Shown piece after piece: positions 52,721 through 62,665 of a stretch of 64,000 bases of DNA. The position numbers and the translations under genes are program-made. The DNA is from Paenibacillus sp. HB172176 (GTDB lineage: Bacteria; Bacillota; Bacilli; Paenibacillales; Paenibacillaceae): NCBI RefSeq assembly GCF_011947265.1, contig NZ_JAATHD010000007.1, forward strand, positions 92,070-156,069, read 5' to 3'. The notes beneath the pieces were generated by a model, which had not been told where the DNA came from, did not search any database, and worked only from the letters and a program-made list of their open reading frames with translations. Position 1 is the first letter of the stretch. Each line of letters begins with the position of its first letter.

Positions 52721-53602
52721 ATGTTGAATCAGAAATCAATCAGTGAGCGTGTATTCGATGTTTCCAATACGGCATTAATGATTATAATTGCCCTGGGTAC
52801 GTTGTATCCATTGCTCTATGTCCTGTTCGCCTCCTTCAGCAGTCCAATGGAAGTGATGCAGAATAGGGGTCTGTTCTTATATCCAAAAGACTTTACGTTG
52901 GAGGCCTATCGCTTGGTATTCCACAATCCGAATATCAAAACAGCCTATATTAACACAATGTTTTATGTCGTGGTGGGAACCGTGTTTAATATCTTTATGA
53001 CTTCACTCGGAGCTTATGCGCTTTCTCGACGGAATTTGATGTGGAAAAACGCCGTTATGTTTATGATTGTATTCACGATGTTTTTCGAGGGCGGCTTGAT
53101 TCCGGTGTACATCTTAATCGACAACTTGGGTATGATCAATACACGATGGGCGCTAATTATCCCAACTGCGGTGAGTGCCTTTAATTTGATTATTATGCGA
53201 ACCTCTTTTCAAACGGTACCGGTCAGTCTGGAGGAATCCGCGCGCATCGACGGAGCGAATGATTGGACTATCCTGTTCCGGATTATTCTGCCGTTATCGC
53301 TGCCGGTTGTTGCAGTGATGGTGTTGTTTTATGGCGTTTTCCATTGGAATTCCTGGTTTTCTGCTCTGATTTATTTGCAATCCAGAGACTTGTATCCTAT
53401 GCAATTAATTTTAAGGGAAATCCTAATTACGAATGATACGGAGAATATGCTGACCGGTGTGTCCTCGGGGGATAAGATGCCTATTGGGGAAACGGTAAAG
53501 TATGCAACAATTATCATTTCTACTATACCTATTTTATTCTTGTATCCTTTCTTGCAAAGGTACTTCGTCAAGGGAGTCATGATTGGAGCCATTAAGGAAT
53601 AA
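52721..53602 (+). CDS. Sugar ABC transporter permease, LplC type
   Basis: 293 residues. Six helices (TALMIIIALGTLYPLLYVLFASF first), coupling motif VSLEESARIDGANDWTILFRIILPLS, and the usual C-terminal end LQRYFVKGVMIGAIKE. It starts 15 bp after the LplB-like gene behind GGGGAGG. The ATPase is not encoded here. Confidence 0.9.
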   Translation: MLNQKSISERVFDVSNTALMIIIALGTLYPLLYVLFASFSSPMEVMQNRGLFLYPKDFTLEAYRLVFHNPNIKTAYINTMFYVVVGTVFNIFMTSLGAYALSRRNLMWKNAVMFMIVFTMFFEGGLIPVYILIDNLGMINTRWALIIPTAVSAFNLIIMRTSFQTVPVSLEESARIDGANDWTILFRIILPLSLPVVAVMVLFYGVFHWNSWFSALIYLQSRDLYPMQLILREILITNDTENMLTGVSSGDKMPIGETVKYATIIISTIPILFLYPFLQRYFVKGVMIGAIKE

Positions 53603-53613
53603 GGAGAGTGTTA

Positions 53614-56600
53614 ATGATGATGAAGCGGATAAGTCTGTTGTTAATCTTTGCCTTACTGGTAAGCAGTCTGGCTAGGATAGGTCCTGTTGCTAATGCGGCT
53701 GATACGGAAGGGTCAAATAATCTCATACCTAACCCCGGCTTTGAGAGTACGGTGACAAACGACAAATGGCTGAACAATACGGCTCCATCCAATTGGGGCG
53801 AATGGATGCCAACTCCCGGAGGAATCTTGTCGGTTAGCGAAAATGTATATCACAGCGGTAATAAAGCGCTGAAGATCGATCATCCGGTTGAAGCTAGAAC
53901 CAATGTATCGATTAATGGCGGCGTAGCTGTTGAAGGTGGGAAAGAATATACGCTCGGCGCTTGGTTTAAGACAGATAATATTGTATCGGCCAGCGGGGTT
54001 ATATTTAGAACCTATTATTATCAGGGATCGACGAAGTTGGCGGATGGTCCAAGAGTGTATTTGAAGGGAACGATCGACTGGACCAACAAGGAGTTGTCCA
54101 TCGATGTTCCAACAGATGCCGATGTACTAAGGGTTGAAATTATGTTCGAGACAGGGACGGGAACGGTATGGGTGGATGATGTTTCTCTCACACCTTCTGA
54201 TGTGCTTCTTACCGACGTGGAGCTCAACACCACCTCTCTGGAGCTCGCTGTAGACGAGCAGTATACCTTGGATGTAGCCTTTACGCCTGCAGAGGCGGTC
54301 GATACGACGGTAGTATGGAGTTCCAGCGATTCTGGTATTGTTGAGGTTGATCAGAATGGCACGCTTACGGCCAAGAGTGAAGGAAGCGCTATCATCAAAG
54401 TGTCGACAACGGACGGCGTACTGTATGATGAATGTACAGTTAATGTAGTAGCCTCTTCGGAGGTCGGAGTGATACCCAACCCCGGTTTTGAGAATACGGT
54501 GGAAGATACGGATTGGTTGAACAATACGGCGCCTGCCGGCTGGGGTGTATGGTTCGCGACTGCCGGGGGCATTGTGTCGGTTAGTGAAGATGAATATCAC
54601 AGTGGTAATAAAGCGCTGAAAATCGATCAGCCGATCGTTGCCAGAACCAATGTATCGATTAATGGCGGAGTCGCGGTTGAAGCAGGACAACAATATACGC
54701 TCGGATTTTGGATTAAGAAAGAGAATATCGTATCTGATACAGGTGTTTTACTCAGAACTTATTATTACAATGGATCGACGAAGGTGGCGGACGGTCCTAG
54801 AGCTTACTTATATAGCGGAACGATGGACTGGACGTATAATGAGCTATCTGTCGTTGTTCCTTCAGATACCGATACGCTAAGGGTTGAGCTGATGTTCGAG
54901 ACAGGGACGGGAACGGTGTGGATGGACGATGTCTCACTCCGGAATATTTCCGATCTGCAGACTGTTCGAATGGATCAAGGGTCGGTATCGATAAGTCCAG
55001 GTCAGGATTTGACGGTTACGCCTCTTGTTTATCCGGAAGCACCGGAGCATAGCTTTGTTTGGACCAGCTCAGACTCTGCTGTTGCGACTGTAACGGACGG
55101 AGTTGTACACGGCATTGCCGAAGGGAGGACGCTGATCCAGGCCGTATCTGAAGATGGCGATTTGACGGCAGAAACAAGTGTAAGCGTTATACCGGAGGCA
55201 GATATGCAGTCATTTACGTCGTTGCGCGAGCGAATGTTCAAAAAAGTGACAGTCCCCGACGGCGTCGACCCGGACTCGGATATTGTAAAACAAGTTGTTG
55301 ATCAGAAAATGGCTTTGATGCATAACGATCAAAACACAGGCTTCCTGGATAAATTGGATCGCTCTGAGGATCGAACCTACTTGTGGGAGGATCGCTCGGA
55401 TGAATCGGATCCTTATTTGACGCTATATAGCTTCGGTAGACTGAAGGACATGGCGTTCGTATACTCCGTTCCAAGCAGCCCGCTTTACGGGGATGCAGAT
55501 TTGCGTGAGGATATACTCGGAGGGATCGATTGGTTATACCTGAACCGTTACAACGAAGATAAGCCTGTTGTAGGAAATTGGTTCGTATGGGAAATCGCCG
55601 TTCCTCAAGCTTTTGGCGAATTAATGATTCTAATGTATGATGAGCTATCTCAAGAGCAATTAAATAATTATGCTCGTGCAATTGATCATTTCTTACCTGA
55701 TCCTACAAAGCGTGTTTCTCTTACTAATCCAGATTTTAGAGAGACAGGCGCTAATTTACTGAACAAAAGCTATGCAGTTGCTTTGCGCGGATTGGTGGGT
55801 GATTCGAGCGAGAAGATTGAGCAAGCGCTGGCGCCGGTTGGTAACGAGTATCGTTACGTGACCGAAGGCGAGGGTTTGTATGCTGACGGCTCCATTATTC
55901 AACATACCAATGTGGCGTATACCGGCGGATATGGGCAATCGTACATCAGCCAAGCGGAGCTGCTTCTCTATATGTTCCATGATTCGCCTTGGGAATTGAC
56001 GGATCCGTTAATTCAGAATGTGTACGATTCCATCGAATCTGTGTTCGACCCGTTTATCTTTAACGGACGTTTTATGCAGATGGTGAATGGAAGAGGCTCT
56101 TCAGAAGGAGCGGGTAATGCCAAGGGATTCATTCTCGCAGCTCTTCAGTTGGCCGAAAGCGCTTCACCGGAGAAGGCATTGCCACTCAAGCAAATCATCA
56201 AGGCTTGGCTTCTTGAAGACAAGACAAACGATTATGAAACGGGATTGACCGTGTATCAGCGAAGCTTATACGATCAATTAATGAATGATCCAAAGATTGT
56301 GCCAAGAGATGAGCGCATCAAGTATACGCAGTTTGCCAATATGGACAGAGTGCTGCATGAACGAGCGGGATGGAAGCTTGGCTTAAGCCTGTTCTCTGAG
56401 CGAGTGAGCGCTTTCGAGTACGGCAATACCGAGAATATCAAAGGTTGGTTTACCGGCGCGGGCATGACCTACTTGTACGATGCGGACAAAGAACAGTACG
56501 GCGATGGCTATTGGCCGGCTGTGGACAGCTTCCGGCTTCCCGGAACGACGACGGATCGGTCAGGCGAAGGTGTGACACCGGTCGAATGGGGGAATTATGC

Positions 56601-58764
56601 GGACGACGAAAGCTGGGTCGGCGGCTCTTCCATCGAGGACTTGTACGGGGCGTCTGGCATGGCATTCTCCATGTCGAAGGTTACGGGCAGCTCACTGAGC
56701 GGCAAGAAGTCATGGTTTATGTTCGATGACGAGGTTTTTGCCATGGGAACGGATATTGCTTCGACGGATGACGGCGAAGTAGAGACCATTGTGGACAACC
56801 GAAAAATTAAGGACGACGGCTCCAATGAATGGATGGTGGACGGCGTTGTCAAGTCCTCGGAGCTGGGATCGTCGGAGACGCTGGACAATCCGGAATGGGT
56901 GCATCTCGATGGCAATGTGGAGGGCTCAGAATTCGGATATGTATTCCCCGACAACCAGAACATCAAAGCTATAAGAGAAGCGAGAACCGGTTCCTATTAT
57001 GAGCTGAATCACAAGTACGGAACAGACATTCAAGTGAACAGCAACTTTGTAAGTTTGGCCTTCGAGCATGGCGACAGTCCGGTTAACGGCTCTTATGCCT
57101 ATATTCTGCTGCCAGGCAAATCCTCGGAGCAAACGGCGAATTACAGCAAACATCCGGATGTGACGATTCTAAGCCAGACAAGCGAGGTCCATGCTGTGCA
57201 AGAGAGCAGCCTCGGCATCACAGCGGCCAATTTCTGGACGGCGGGTAAGGCTGGCCTTATTACATCCAATGATCCTGCATCCGTTATGGTTCAGGAAACA
57301 TCTGATAATAGCTTAAGCTTCTCGGTATCGGATCCTACGCAGAAGCAAACGACGATCGAGCTTCAACTGGATAAGTCGGCGGCATCCGTCGTGAGTATGG
57401 ATTCGAGGATCGAAGTCATTCAGTTGAGCCCGACAATCAAGCTTTCCGTTGATGTAGAAGGAGCTATGGGAGAGTCGTTGACAGGCAAGCTTAAGTTGGT
57501 TGCAGATTCGGATTCAGAATCTGGAGAGAACCCGGATGGAGGCTCCGGCACGCCTTCCAATCCTGTGGTCAATACGCCAGGCTCTTCCTCCTTGACGTAT
57601 TCTCAAGGCGCAATCAGGTCCATACCAGAGCTTACGGATGGTCGAGCTGTAACGAAATTGACCGATGATATCCTGAAGGAAGCATTCGAGCAAGCGACTC
57701 CGGATTCAAAAGGGATATTGGAGACGATTGTCAAGGTATCGACTGTAGATGGAGCAGCGCAATATGTTCAGCAATTACCGGCGGAGTGGCTCAGCTCAAA
57801 CGAATGGAATAAGAGAATTCGCCTGGAGACTCCAATTGGGGCGGTCGTCATTCCTGCTCACATGCTTGCGGGAATGGATATTGGCGGCCAACCATTTGTC
57901 AGCATCGTTATTGACGCGGTAGATAAGTCGGTAATTGAATCGCAGCTTCTCACGTCGATTGGCGATAAGCCTGTAATAGAATTGCATGTGGAACTGGGAG
58001 CGGAGCCGGTTGCATGGACGAACCCGGACGCTGCCGTAACGGTCATGCTTCCGCTCGATCCGAGTCCGCAAGAATTGGTGGAGCATGAGCATCTTGTCGT
58101 ATTGTATCTAAATGAGCAAGGCGAAGCCATTCCTGTCCCTAATGGCAAATATGATGCGGATAAGCAGGAAATGTCATTCACAACGACTCACTTCAGTCAA
58201 TACGCCGTGGCCTTTGTGCAGAAATCCTTTCTGGATACCGGGAAGTATGCTTGGGCAGAGAAGGAAATTGAAGTGTTGGCTTCGAAAGGAATCATTAATG
58301 GCGTTACGGCAAGCTCCTTTGCTCCTGGCGAGGCTATTACAAGAGCTGACTTCGTTCTTCTGCTTGTCAGAGCGCTGGAGCTTCAGGCTGAAGAATCGGA
58401 ACCATTCGCGGATGTTCGGCCAGGAGATTATTATTATGAAGAGCTAGGCATTGCAAGAGCTGCCGGTTTGGTGAACGGCAGAGGGGATAATCGCTTTGCT
58501 CCAGAGGAGGAGATAACGAGACAAGAGATGATGGTCCTTGCTCATCGAGCCCTCCTGCTTGCGGACAAAGGTCTTGAGAGTGGTCAAATGAATGATTTGC
58601 AAGCCTACAAGGATGTAGATCAGTTAGCGAACTATGCGCAATCGGCGGTTGCATCCTTGATAAGCTCGGGCTATATTCAGGGCTATAACGAGCAACTTGC
58701 GCCGTTGCGTACCACTACACGAGCAGAGGCGGCTGTATTGCTGTATAGAATGCTTGCTGACTGA
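53614..58764 (+). CDS. SLH-anchored polysaccharide lyase family 8 enzyme
   Basis: About 1716 residues. Signal peptide (MMMKRISLLLIFALLVSSLA), then two near-identical CBM_4_9-like modules alternating with Big_2 domains (offset 250 residues), then the PL8 alpha/alpha-toroid: Asn655 in GNWFVWEI, His764 in SIIQHTNVAY, Tyr773 in TGGYGQSY match the catalytic Asn-His-Tyr of hyaluronate, chondroitin and xanthan lyases. Beta-sandwich domains follow, then unassigned sequence with a Ser/Asn linker, and three SLH repeats at the C-terminus. It would cut uronic-acid polymers at the cell surface by beta-elimination. ATG 53614 follows GGAG by 7 nt (GTG 53608 is less likely). 11 bp after the permease gene. 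Confidence 0.87.
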   Translation: MMMKRISLLLIFALLVSSLARIGPVANAADTEGSNNLIPNPGFESTVTNDKWLNNTAPSNWGEWMPTPGGILSVSENVYHSGNKALKIDHPVEARTNVSINGGVAVEGGKEYTLGAWFKTDNIVSASGVIFRTYYYQGSTKLADGPRVYLKGTIDWTNKELSIDVPTDADVLRVEIMFETGTGTVWVDDVSLTPSDVLLTDVELNTTSLELAVDEQYTLDVAFTPAEAVDTTVVWSSSDSGIVEVDQNGTLTAKSEGSAIIKVSTTDGVLYDECTVNVVASSEVGVIPNPGFENTVEDTDWLNNTAPAGWGVWFATAGGIVSVSEDEYHSGNKALKIDQPIVARTNVSINGGVAVEAGQQYTLGFWIKKENIVSDTGVLLRTYYYNGSTKVADGPRAYLYSGTMDWTYNELSVVVPSDTDTLRVELMFETGTGTVWMDDVSLRNISDLQTVRMDQGSVSISPGQDLTVTPLVYPEAPEHSFVWTSSDSAVATVTDGVVHGIAEGRTLIQAVSEDGDLTAETSVSVIPEADMQSFTSLRERMFKKVTVPDGVDPDSDIVKQVVDQKMALMHNDQNTGFLDKLDRSEDRTYLWEDRSDESDPYLTLYSFGRLKDMAFVYSVPSSPLYGDADLREDILGGIDWLYLNRYNEDKPVVGNWFVWEIAVPQAFGELMILMYDELSQEQLNNYARAIDHFLPDPTKRVSLTNPDFRETGANLLNKSYAVALRGLVGDSSEKIEQALAPVGNEYRYVTEGEGLYADGSIIQHTNVAYTGGYGQSYISQAELLLYMFHDSPWELTDPLIQNVYDSIESVFDPFIFNGRFMQMVNGRGSSEGAGNAKGFILAALQLAESASPEKALPLKQIIKAWLLEDKTNDYETGLTVYQRSLYDQLMNDPKIVPRDERIKYTQFANMDRVLHERAGWKLGLSLFSERVSAFEYGNTENIKGWFTGAGMTYLYDADKEQYGDGYWPAVDSFRLPGTTTDRSGEGVTPVEWGNYADDESWVGGSSIEDLYGASGMAFSMSKVTGSSLSGKKSWFMFDDEVFAMGTDIASTDDGEVETIVDNRKIKDDGSNEWMVDGVVKSSELGSSETLDNPEWVHLDGNVEGSEFGYVFPDNQNIKAIREARTGSYYELNHKYGTDIQVNSNFVSLAFEHGDSPVNGSYAYILLPGKSSEQTANYSKHPDVTILSQTSEVHAVQESSLGITAANFWTAGKAGLITSNDPASVMVQETSDNSLSFSVSDPTQKQTTIELQLDKSAASVVSMDSRIEVIQLSPTIKLSVDVEGAMGESLTGKLKLVADSDSESGENPDGGSGTPSNPVVNTPGSSSLTYSQGAIRSIPELTDGRAVTKLTDDILKEAFEQATPDSKGILETIVKVSTVDGAAQYVQQLPAEWLSSNEWNKRIRLETPIGAVVIPAHMLAGMDIGGQPFVSIVIDAVDKSVIESQLLTSIGDKPVIELHVELGAEPVAWTNPDAAVTVMLPLDPSPQELVEHEHLVVLYLNEQGEAIPVPNGKYDADKQEMSFTTTHFSQYAVAFVQKSFLDTGKYAWAEKEIEVLASKGIINGVTASSFAPGEAITRADFVLLLVRALELQAEESEPFADVRPGDYYYEELGIARAAGLVNGRGDNRFAPEEEITRQEMMVLAHRALLLADKGLESGQMNDLQAYKDVDQLANYAQSAVASLISSGYIQGYNEQLAPLRTTTRAEAAVLLYRMLAD
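53722..54950 (+). repeat. Duplicated CBM-Big2 modules inside the PL8 gene
   Basis: About 460 bp of the first carbohydrate-binding module (53722-54182) recur 750 bp later (54472-54932), with identical stretches such as ACAGGGACGGGAACGG at 54151 and 54901. An in-frame tandem duplication of a 250-residue unit. Confidence 0.7.
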
Positions 58765-59153
58765 TGCGAGAGATGGGGACTCGGTCTGATGCGGAGCGGA
58801 TCATTGATCAATCTGTCAGCTTCATCAAAGAGAACCTTGCTCGTAGAATAACAGTAGAGCTTTGCGCTAGACATGTCCATCTGAGCCCTAACTATTTCGC
58901 TGCACTGTTCAAGAAGGTGAAACGCTGTACGGTGCAGCGTTTCATCCTGTGCGAGCGGATGGAATGCGCCAAGCTTATGCTGCTTGAAGGGAGATCCATA
59001 CAGGATATTGCGGAGTCGCTCTCCTATCAGGAGAGAAGATATTTTACGCATGCGTTCAAGCAGTATGCAGGCGTTACGCCTTCCGACTATTGTAAGGCTC
59101 GATGGAATGAACATCGAATAGAACATTCACGTGTAGGAAGAAACTTAACGTGA
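58764..59153 (+). CDS. Small AraC-type DNA-binding protein
   Basis: 129 residues, essentially only the double helix-turn-helix: LCARHVHLSPNYFAALFKKVKRCTVQRFIL and DIAESLSYQERRYFTHAFKQYAGVTPSDY. No sensor domain. ATG 58764 overlaps the last base of the lyase stop (TGATG), so it is made by translational coupling to the lyase. It may fine-tune the operon or be a leftover of a larger regulator. An exact 10-bp inverted repeat lies inside it (58918-58944). Confidence 0.8.
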   Translation: MREMGTRSDAERIIDQSVSFIKENLARRITVELCARHVHLSPNYFAALFKKVKRCTVQRFILCERMECAKLMLLEGRSIQDIAESLSYQERRYFTHAFKQYAGVTPSDYCKARWNEHRIEHSRVGRNLT

Positions 59154-59159
59154 AAAAAT

Positions 59160-59220
59160 AAACCTTTCCTTGGCAAAATGGCAGGTTATTCACCCATTCG
59201 GTCCAAAGGAAAGGTTTCTT
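59160..59220 (+). terminator. Terminator of the second carbohydrate operon
   Basis: AAACCTTTCCTTGG (59160-59173) pairs with CCAAAGGAAAGGTTT (59203-59217; one bulge) followed by CTT, with a 29-nt loop. Confidence 0.65.
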
Positions 59221-59360
59221 GGTATAGGTCTAGATTATCCACCTCAGAAGGACAGCGGCAGTCTTAGAATTTAATATGAATGAAACCGCTATCTGTTTAG
59301 CTATTAGTTCTTGAATAGATATAGGTTAAAAGAATCAAGTTCCCAAAGAATAGCTTTAGA

Positions 59361-61022
59361 TTACAAGGGCTCGACGCGAATTGAGCTTAGCTTGTCGTTA
59401 AAGCCATTATCCACTAAAGTTGAGTCGTTCTGGGTAAATACCATGACATCTCCAGTAAAGTTGTCATTGGCATATCCAGTTACTCGGAAGCCGTAAGGCA
59501 CCCGCAGCGAAGAAATGGAATCGTTTGCAATTCCACGTGCTATAAGCTGAGACATCGTATAGGTACCGATTGGCAGTTCAATGCTATTCCCCGAATAGTT
59601 TACATCGGTATATACTCTTGGCGGTATTACTTCTACTTTAATTGAACTCCATTCATCATTGTATCCATCATCGACCAGGGAGTCATCATCGGAATTGAAT
59701 GTACTTGAAGTGCCCGAGAAATCGTAATTCTGGTATCCAATAAGTCTGTAACCTGGTGAGACCATGATCGAAGAAATGGAATCATTAGGAATACCCAATG
59801 CAAGCAATTGTGATAATGTGTAGGCGCCGGCCGGCAATTCCGCGCTGGTCCCAGTGTAATTCACGTTGACGAATACTTTTGCGGGAACTGCCGCATGCGT
59901 TGCAGTGAGCCAGTTAATAAAATAAGATTCCCCCATATAGTTCGGCCGATTAGCTTGAAGCACCCAGTTTTCGGTATCGGGAATTGGCATATTAAATGTA
60001 TGCTTGTAACGAGACAGTAAGATCTCGTACGGCGGATCGCCAAATCTGTTCAGTGTCGCAACATCGCTTGAATAATTGACTGCGCCTCCGGTTCCCATCA
60101 GTTCCTTGACATAATATTCGGATTGCCGCCACAGAAGCGGCATTTGCGTTGAAGACGCCCCTTGCAAGAACAATGAACTGTCCCCTTGGTTATACGCAGT
60201 TTCTGCCCCTTGCGCCGTTGCAATAATATTGGCTTGGCTATGTGGAAGATCACGGGTGTTTTCCGGAGGAGTTCCATCGCTGCCAATAATATTGATTTCA
60301 TCTTCCATGTTGCCCAGTCCTCTATTATAAATCGTTGTGTCATTGAGGAACACCCCGGCGCTCATGCGAGCCAACGCTATGGAGGCTCTCCAGTTGGGCA
60401 CGTTTGAATAAGGCCCATCGACATAAGTCATGACTTTGCGGACGAAACTTTCAAAAGCCGCAATTTCAGAGGAGGACCACCCTCCTGAACCATTGCCGAA
60501 GTGTCTTATTATTTCTGCCGCATTCACCCATATGGGTAATGCCCAGGATGCCTCCAAAGCCGGCTGCACAGTAGACGTGGAAGTCATTTGTGTAAATGTG
60601 CTTGCCCAGTCGTTCAATATTTGCTTGCTTTTGTTCAGATAAGTGCTGTTGCCCGTCTTGACCCATTCCAGGGCCATGGCATACACTGCTTGCGCATCGT
60701 CGCGGAAACGAATTTCCGACGAACTGGATCCCGCTGCAACGGCATCCACTACGGCATATGCCTGTTGTGCGTATGAAGTTTTCGCATGCCTATCTTCCGT
60801 CATCTTGCTATAGCCCTGATTCATAGCGGAGAAGCTATCAGCATTCGCAATATCTCTCATTCTTTCGAGCGACGTTTGTGTATTCAGCAATCCGGGATGA
60901 ACGAATACGGCGGCCTGTACAGGCACCGGGTCCGGATATACAATGGCGGATGCCAGTAATACTGTTCCAAGCAAGATGGACATGATGCTTTTGTGTGTCA
61001 AACTAATTCGTCTAAACATCAT
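59361..61022 (-). CDS. Alginate-lyase-like secreted enzyme with two beta/gamma-crystallin modules
   Basis: 553 residues. Signal peptide (IMSILLGTVLLASAIVYPDPVPVQA) precedes an alpha/alpha-toroid region of about 340 residues resembling the alginate_lyase family (ALEASWALPIWVNAAEIIRHF, GTPPENTRDLPHSQANI). From about residue 385 to the end are two beta/gamma-crystallin repeats with four N/D-N/D-x-x-S/T-S calcium motifs: NDSISS, NDEWSS, NDSISS and NDKLSS. So a uronic-acid lyase with calcium-binding modules is the best reading; PL38-type activity is also possible. ATG 61022 (or 61019) follows GGAGG. No SLH anchor. Monocistronic. Confidence 0.82.
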   Translation of the reverse strand: MMFRRISLTHKSIMSILLGTVLLASAIVYPDPVPVQAAVFVHPGLLNTQTSLERMRDIANADSFSAMNQGYSKMTEDRHAKTSYAQQAYAVVDAVAAGSSSSEIRFRDDAQAVYAMALEWVKTGNSTYLNKSKQILNDWASTFTQMTSTSTVQPALEASWALPIWVNAAEIIRHFGNGSGGWSSSEIAAFESFVRKVMTYVDGPYSNVPNWRASIALARMSAGVFLNDTTIYNRGLGNMEDEINIIGSDGTPPENTRDLPHSQANIIATAQGAETAYNQGDSSLFLQGASSTQMPLLWRQSEYYVKELMGTGGAVNYSSDVATLNRFGDPPYEILLSRYKHTFNMPIPDTENWVLQANRPNYMGESYFINWLTATHAAVPAKVFVNVNYTGTSAELPAGAYTLSQLLALGIPNDSISSIMVSPGYRLIGYQNYDFSGTSSTFNSDDDSLVDDGYNDEWSSIKVEVIPPRVYTDVNYSGNSIELPIGTYTMSQLIARGIANDSISSLRVPYGFRVTGYANDNFTGDVMVFTQNDSTLVDNGFNDKLSSIRVEPL

Positions 61023-61662
61023 ACAACCTCCGTTATTTTAAAATAGGATCTCTTTTTCCAACTGTATCCTGTTCTGACTCATTCCACTGCACGGAGGAGC
61101 TCTCGCCAGAACGCTTAATACGGAAATAACATCATTCTTAATGCCTTGAATATAAACAGGCTTAGATTCGGCCTTGCTGCGCATTTGAGATCTGGACTCA
61201 TTACACAGAGTAACTGAGATCCTTACATGTGTAAATTTTAGATATGCAAACGATTCATGCTTGTGCAATTGAATTGGATTTGACATGCTTAGCTACTCAC
61301 CTCCCATTTATGCTGTTGGTCTGCTGTTCTATGTGCCAAGAAATATGCCAATCATTCGGCTATGATTACTACACACAAAGCGTCACTCCTCAAGCGTCTT
61401 TAATGCATACGCTTTCAATTGACTCTTGATTTTGATACGTGAGAAGCAATACATCTTGCAGAACTTGTTCTACAAGTACCCTGTAATTTAGATGTTACGG
61501 AGTAGTAGGTTGCTGATGCCTTTCCCCTCCCCGTGTTGATGCTTTTTTCTAAGGAAGTTCTTAATTCAATACATTTAGGGACAGCTGAACTATGGTGTAT
61601 TCGCTTCTGCTATTATCGTAGCAGAAAGCGACATGGCCGAGGGAGCGGTGAGGCGAAGGACT
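61023..61662. other. Gap between lyase and AraC genes, no gene recognised
   Basis: About 640 bp between the lyase start and the next gene's end, both on the minus strand. Short frames exist but lack ribosome sites. The left part must hold the lyase promoter. Near the AraC end CGCTTCTGCT and AGCAGAAAGCG (about 61609-61632) can pair (one bulge) with no T tract on either strand. Confidence 0.6.
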
Positions 61663-62547
61663 TTAATGCGAGGAAATGCCGCGTCGATACTGATTGGGCG
61701 ATACGCTCGTCCAGCGGCGGAATTGTCTGGAGAAATGATGGACGGAGCTGAAGCCAAGCCGATCCGCTATCGCTTGAATGGACAAATTCGATGTGGTTAG
61801 CAGCTCTTTCGCTCTGCGCAGTTGCAGTCGACTGAGGTATTGCCGTGGAGATATGCCGTAGACCTTGGAGAATATTCGGGAGCACTGACTCCGGCTAATA
61901 TTTAATTCCTTGGCGATGGTTGCAATAGAGGGAGGAGCAGCGAGATCCGCTGAGAGCCTCGCTTCAACGGTATGAGCAATATCCGTTTCATACGCTGAAG
62001 TCAAGACGACGGCTTGCGCATCGACATCAGCATTCAGGCGATCGAGCAACAGGAGAATCTCTTGAATAATCAGGAGCGCATTTATGTGCAGATGCAGGCG
62101 TTCTTGTAGAGGAAGCGAAAGCTCGATTTTGTTGCGCATGGATATGTCGGCGTCTATGCTGGCGTTGCGAACGATTTCGTGCTGCATGAGCTCTTCCAGG
62201 CTTGCAACATAAGAATCAAGCTTGCTTTCTTCCGCATAGCGTTTCGGGATAATGCGGAATGCAGAACCGCCAAGATGATGATGGATATCATGGTCGTCGA
62301 GATCGAAATGGATATTGAAGAAGCTGTAAGGAGTGGGCAGCGCATTCGCTACGGAATGATTGACTCCCGACTTCAACAGAATCCAATCCCCCTCCTGAAG
62401 CTCAGCTTGTTGATTGTTAATGTCATGCTGCGCTCCGCCCGACATGCAATACAGAAGCTCATACAAGTGATGATGATGCTTTGGAAAGGACCAATGCTTC
62501 GGCTTAATGCCGAAATGGCATCCTGAAATTTGCAGCGTTTGCGTCAT
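61663..62547 (-). CDS. AraC-family regulator of the GH35 gene
   Basis: 294 residues. An N-terminal cupin with KHHHHLYELLYCMSGG and GDWILLKSGVNHS motifs is followed by the double helix-turn-helix (ISRSQCSRIFSKVYGISPRQYLSRLQLRRAKELL, core QCSRIFSKVYGISPRQYL, and ADRLGFSSVHHFSRQFRRWTSVSPNQYR). Divergent from the GH35 beta-galactosidase with an operator-like inverted repeat between, so it most likely activates that gene. Confidence 0.88.
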   Translation of the reverse strand: MTQTLQISGCHFGIKPKHWSFPKHHHHLYELLYCMSGGAQHDINNQQAELQEGDWILLKSGVNHSVANALPTPYSFFNIHFDLDDHDIHHHLGGSAFRIIPKRYAEESKLDSYVASLEELMQHEIVRNASIDADISMRNKIELSLPLQERLHLHINALLIIQEILLLLDRLNADVDAQAVVLTSAYETDIAHTVEARLSADLAAPPSIATIAKELNISRSQCSRIFSKVYGISPRQYLSRLQLRRAKELLTTSNLSIQAIADRLGFSSVHHFSRQFRRWTSVSPNQYRRGISSH

Positions 62548-62665
62548 ATTCTGAAAGCCGATGGTGGTATCCAGGGTAAACAGCTCCTATTCCATGCAGG
62601 AAGTTGTGGAAGTATGCTTGATTTGAAATGAATTATATCATAACGGTTCGTTTCAGAGATGTTTC

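Noticed and set aside
61244..61429. 61-codon frame upstream of the crystallin lyase
   Set aside because: Cys/His-rich, no ribosome site, no resemblance to a known protein.
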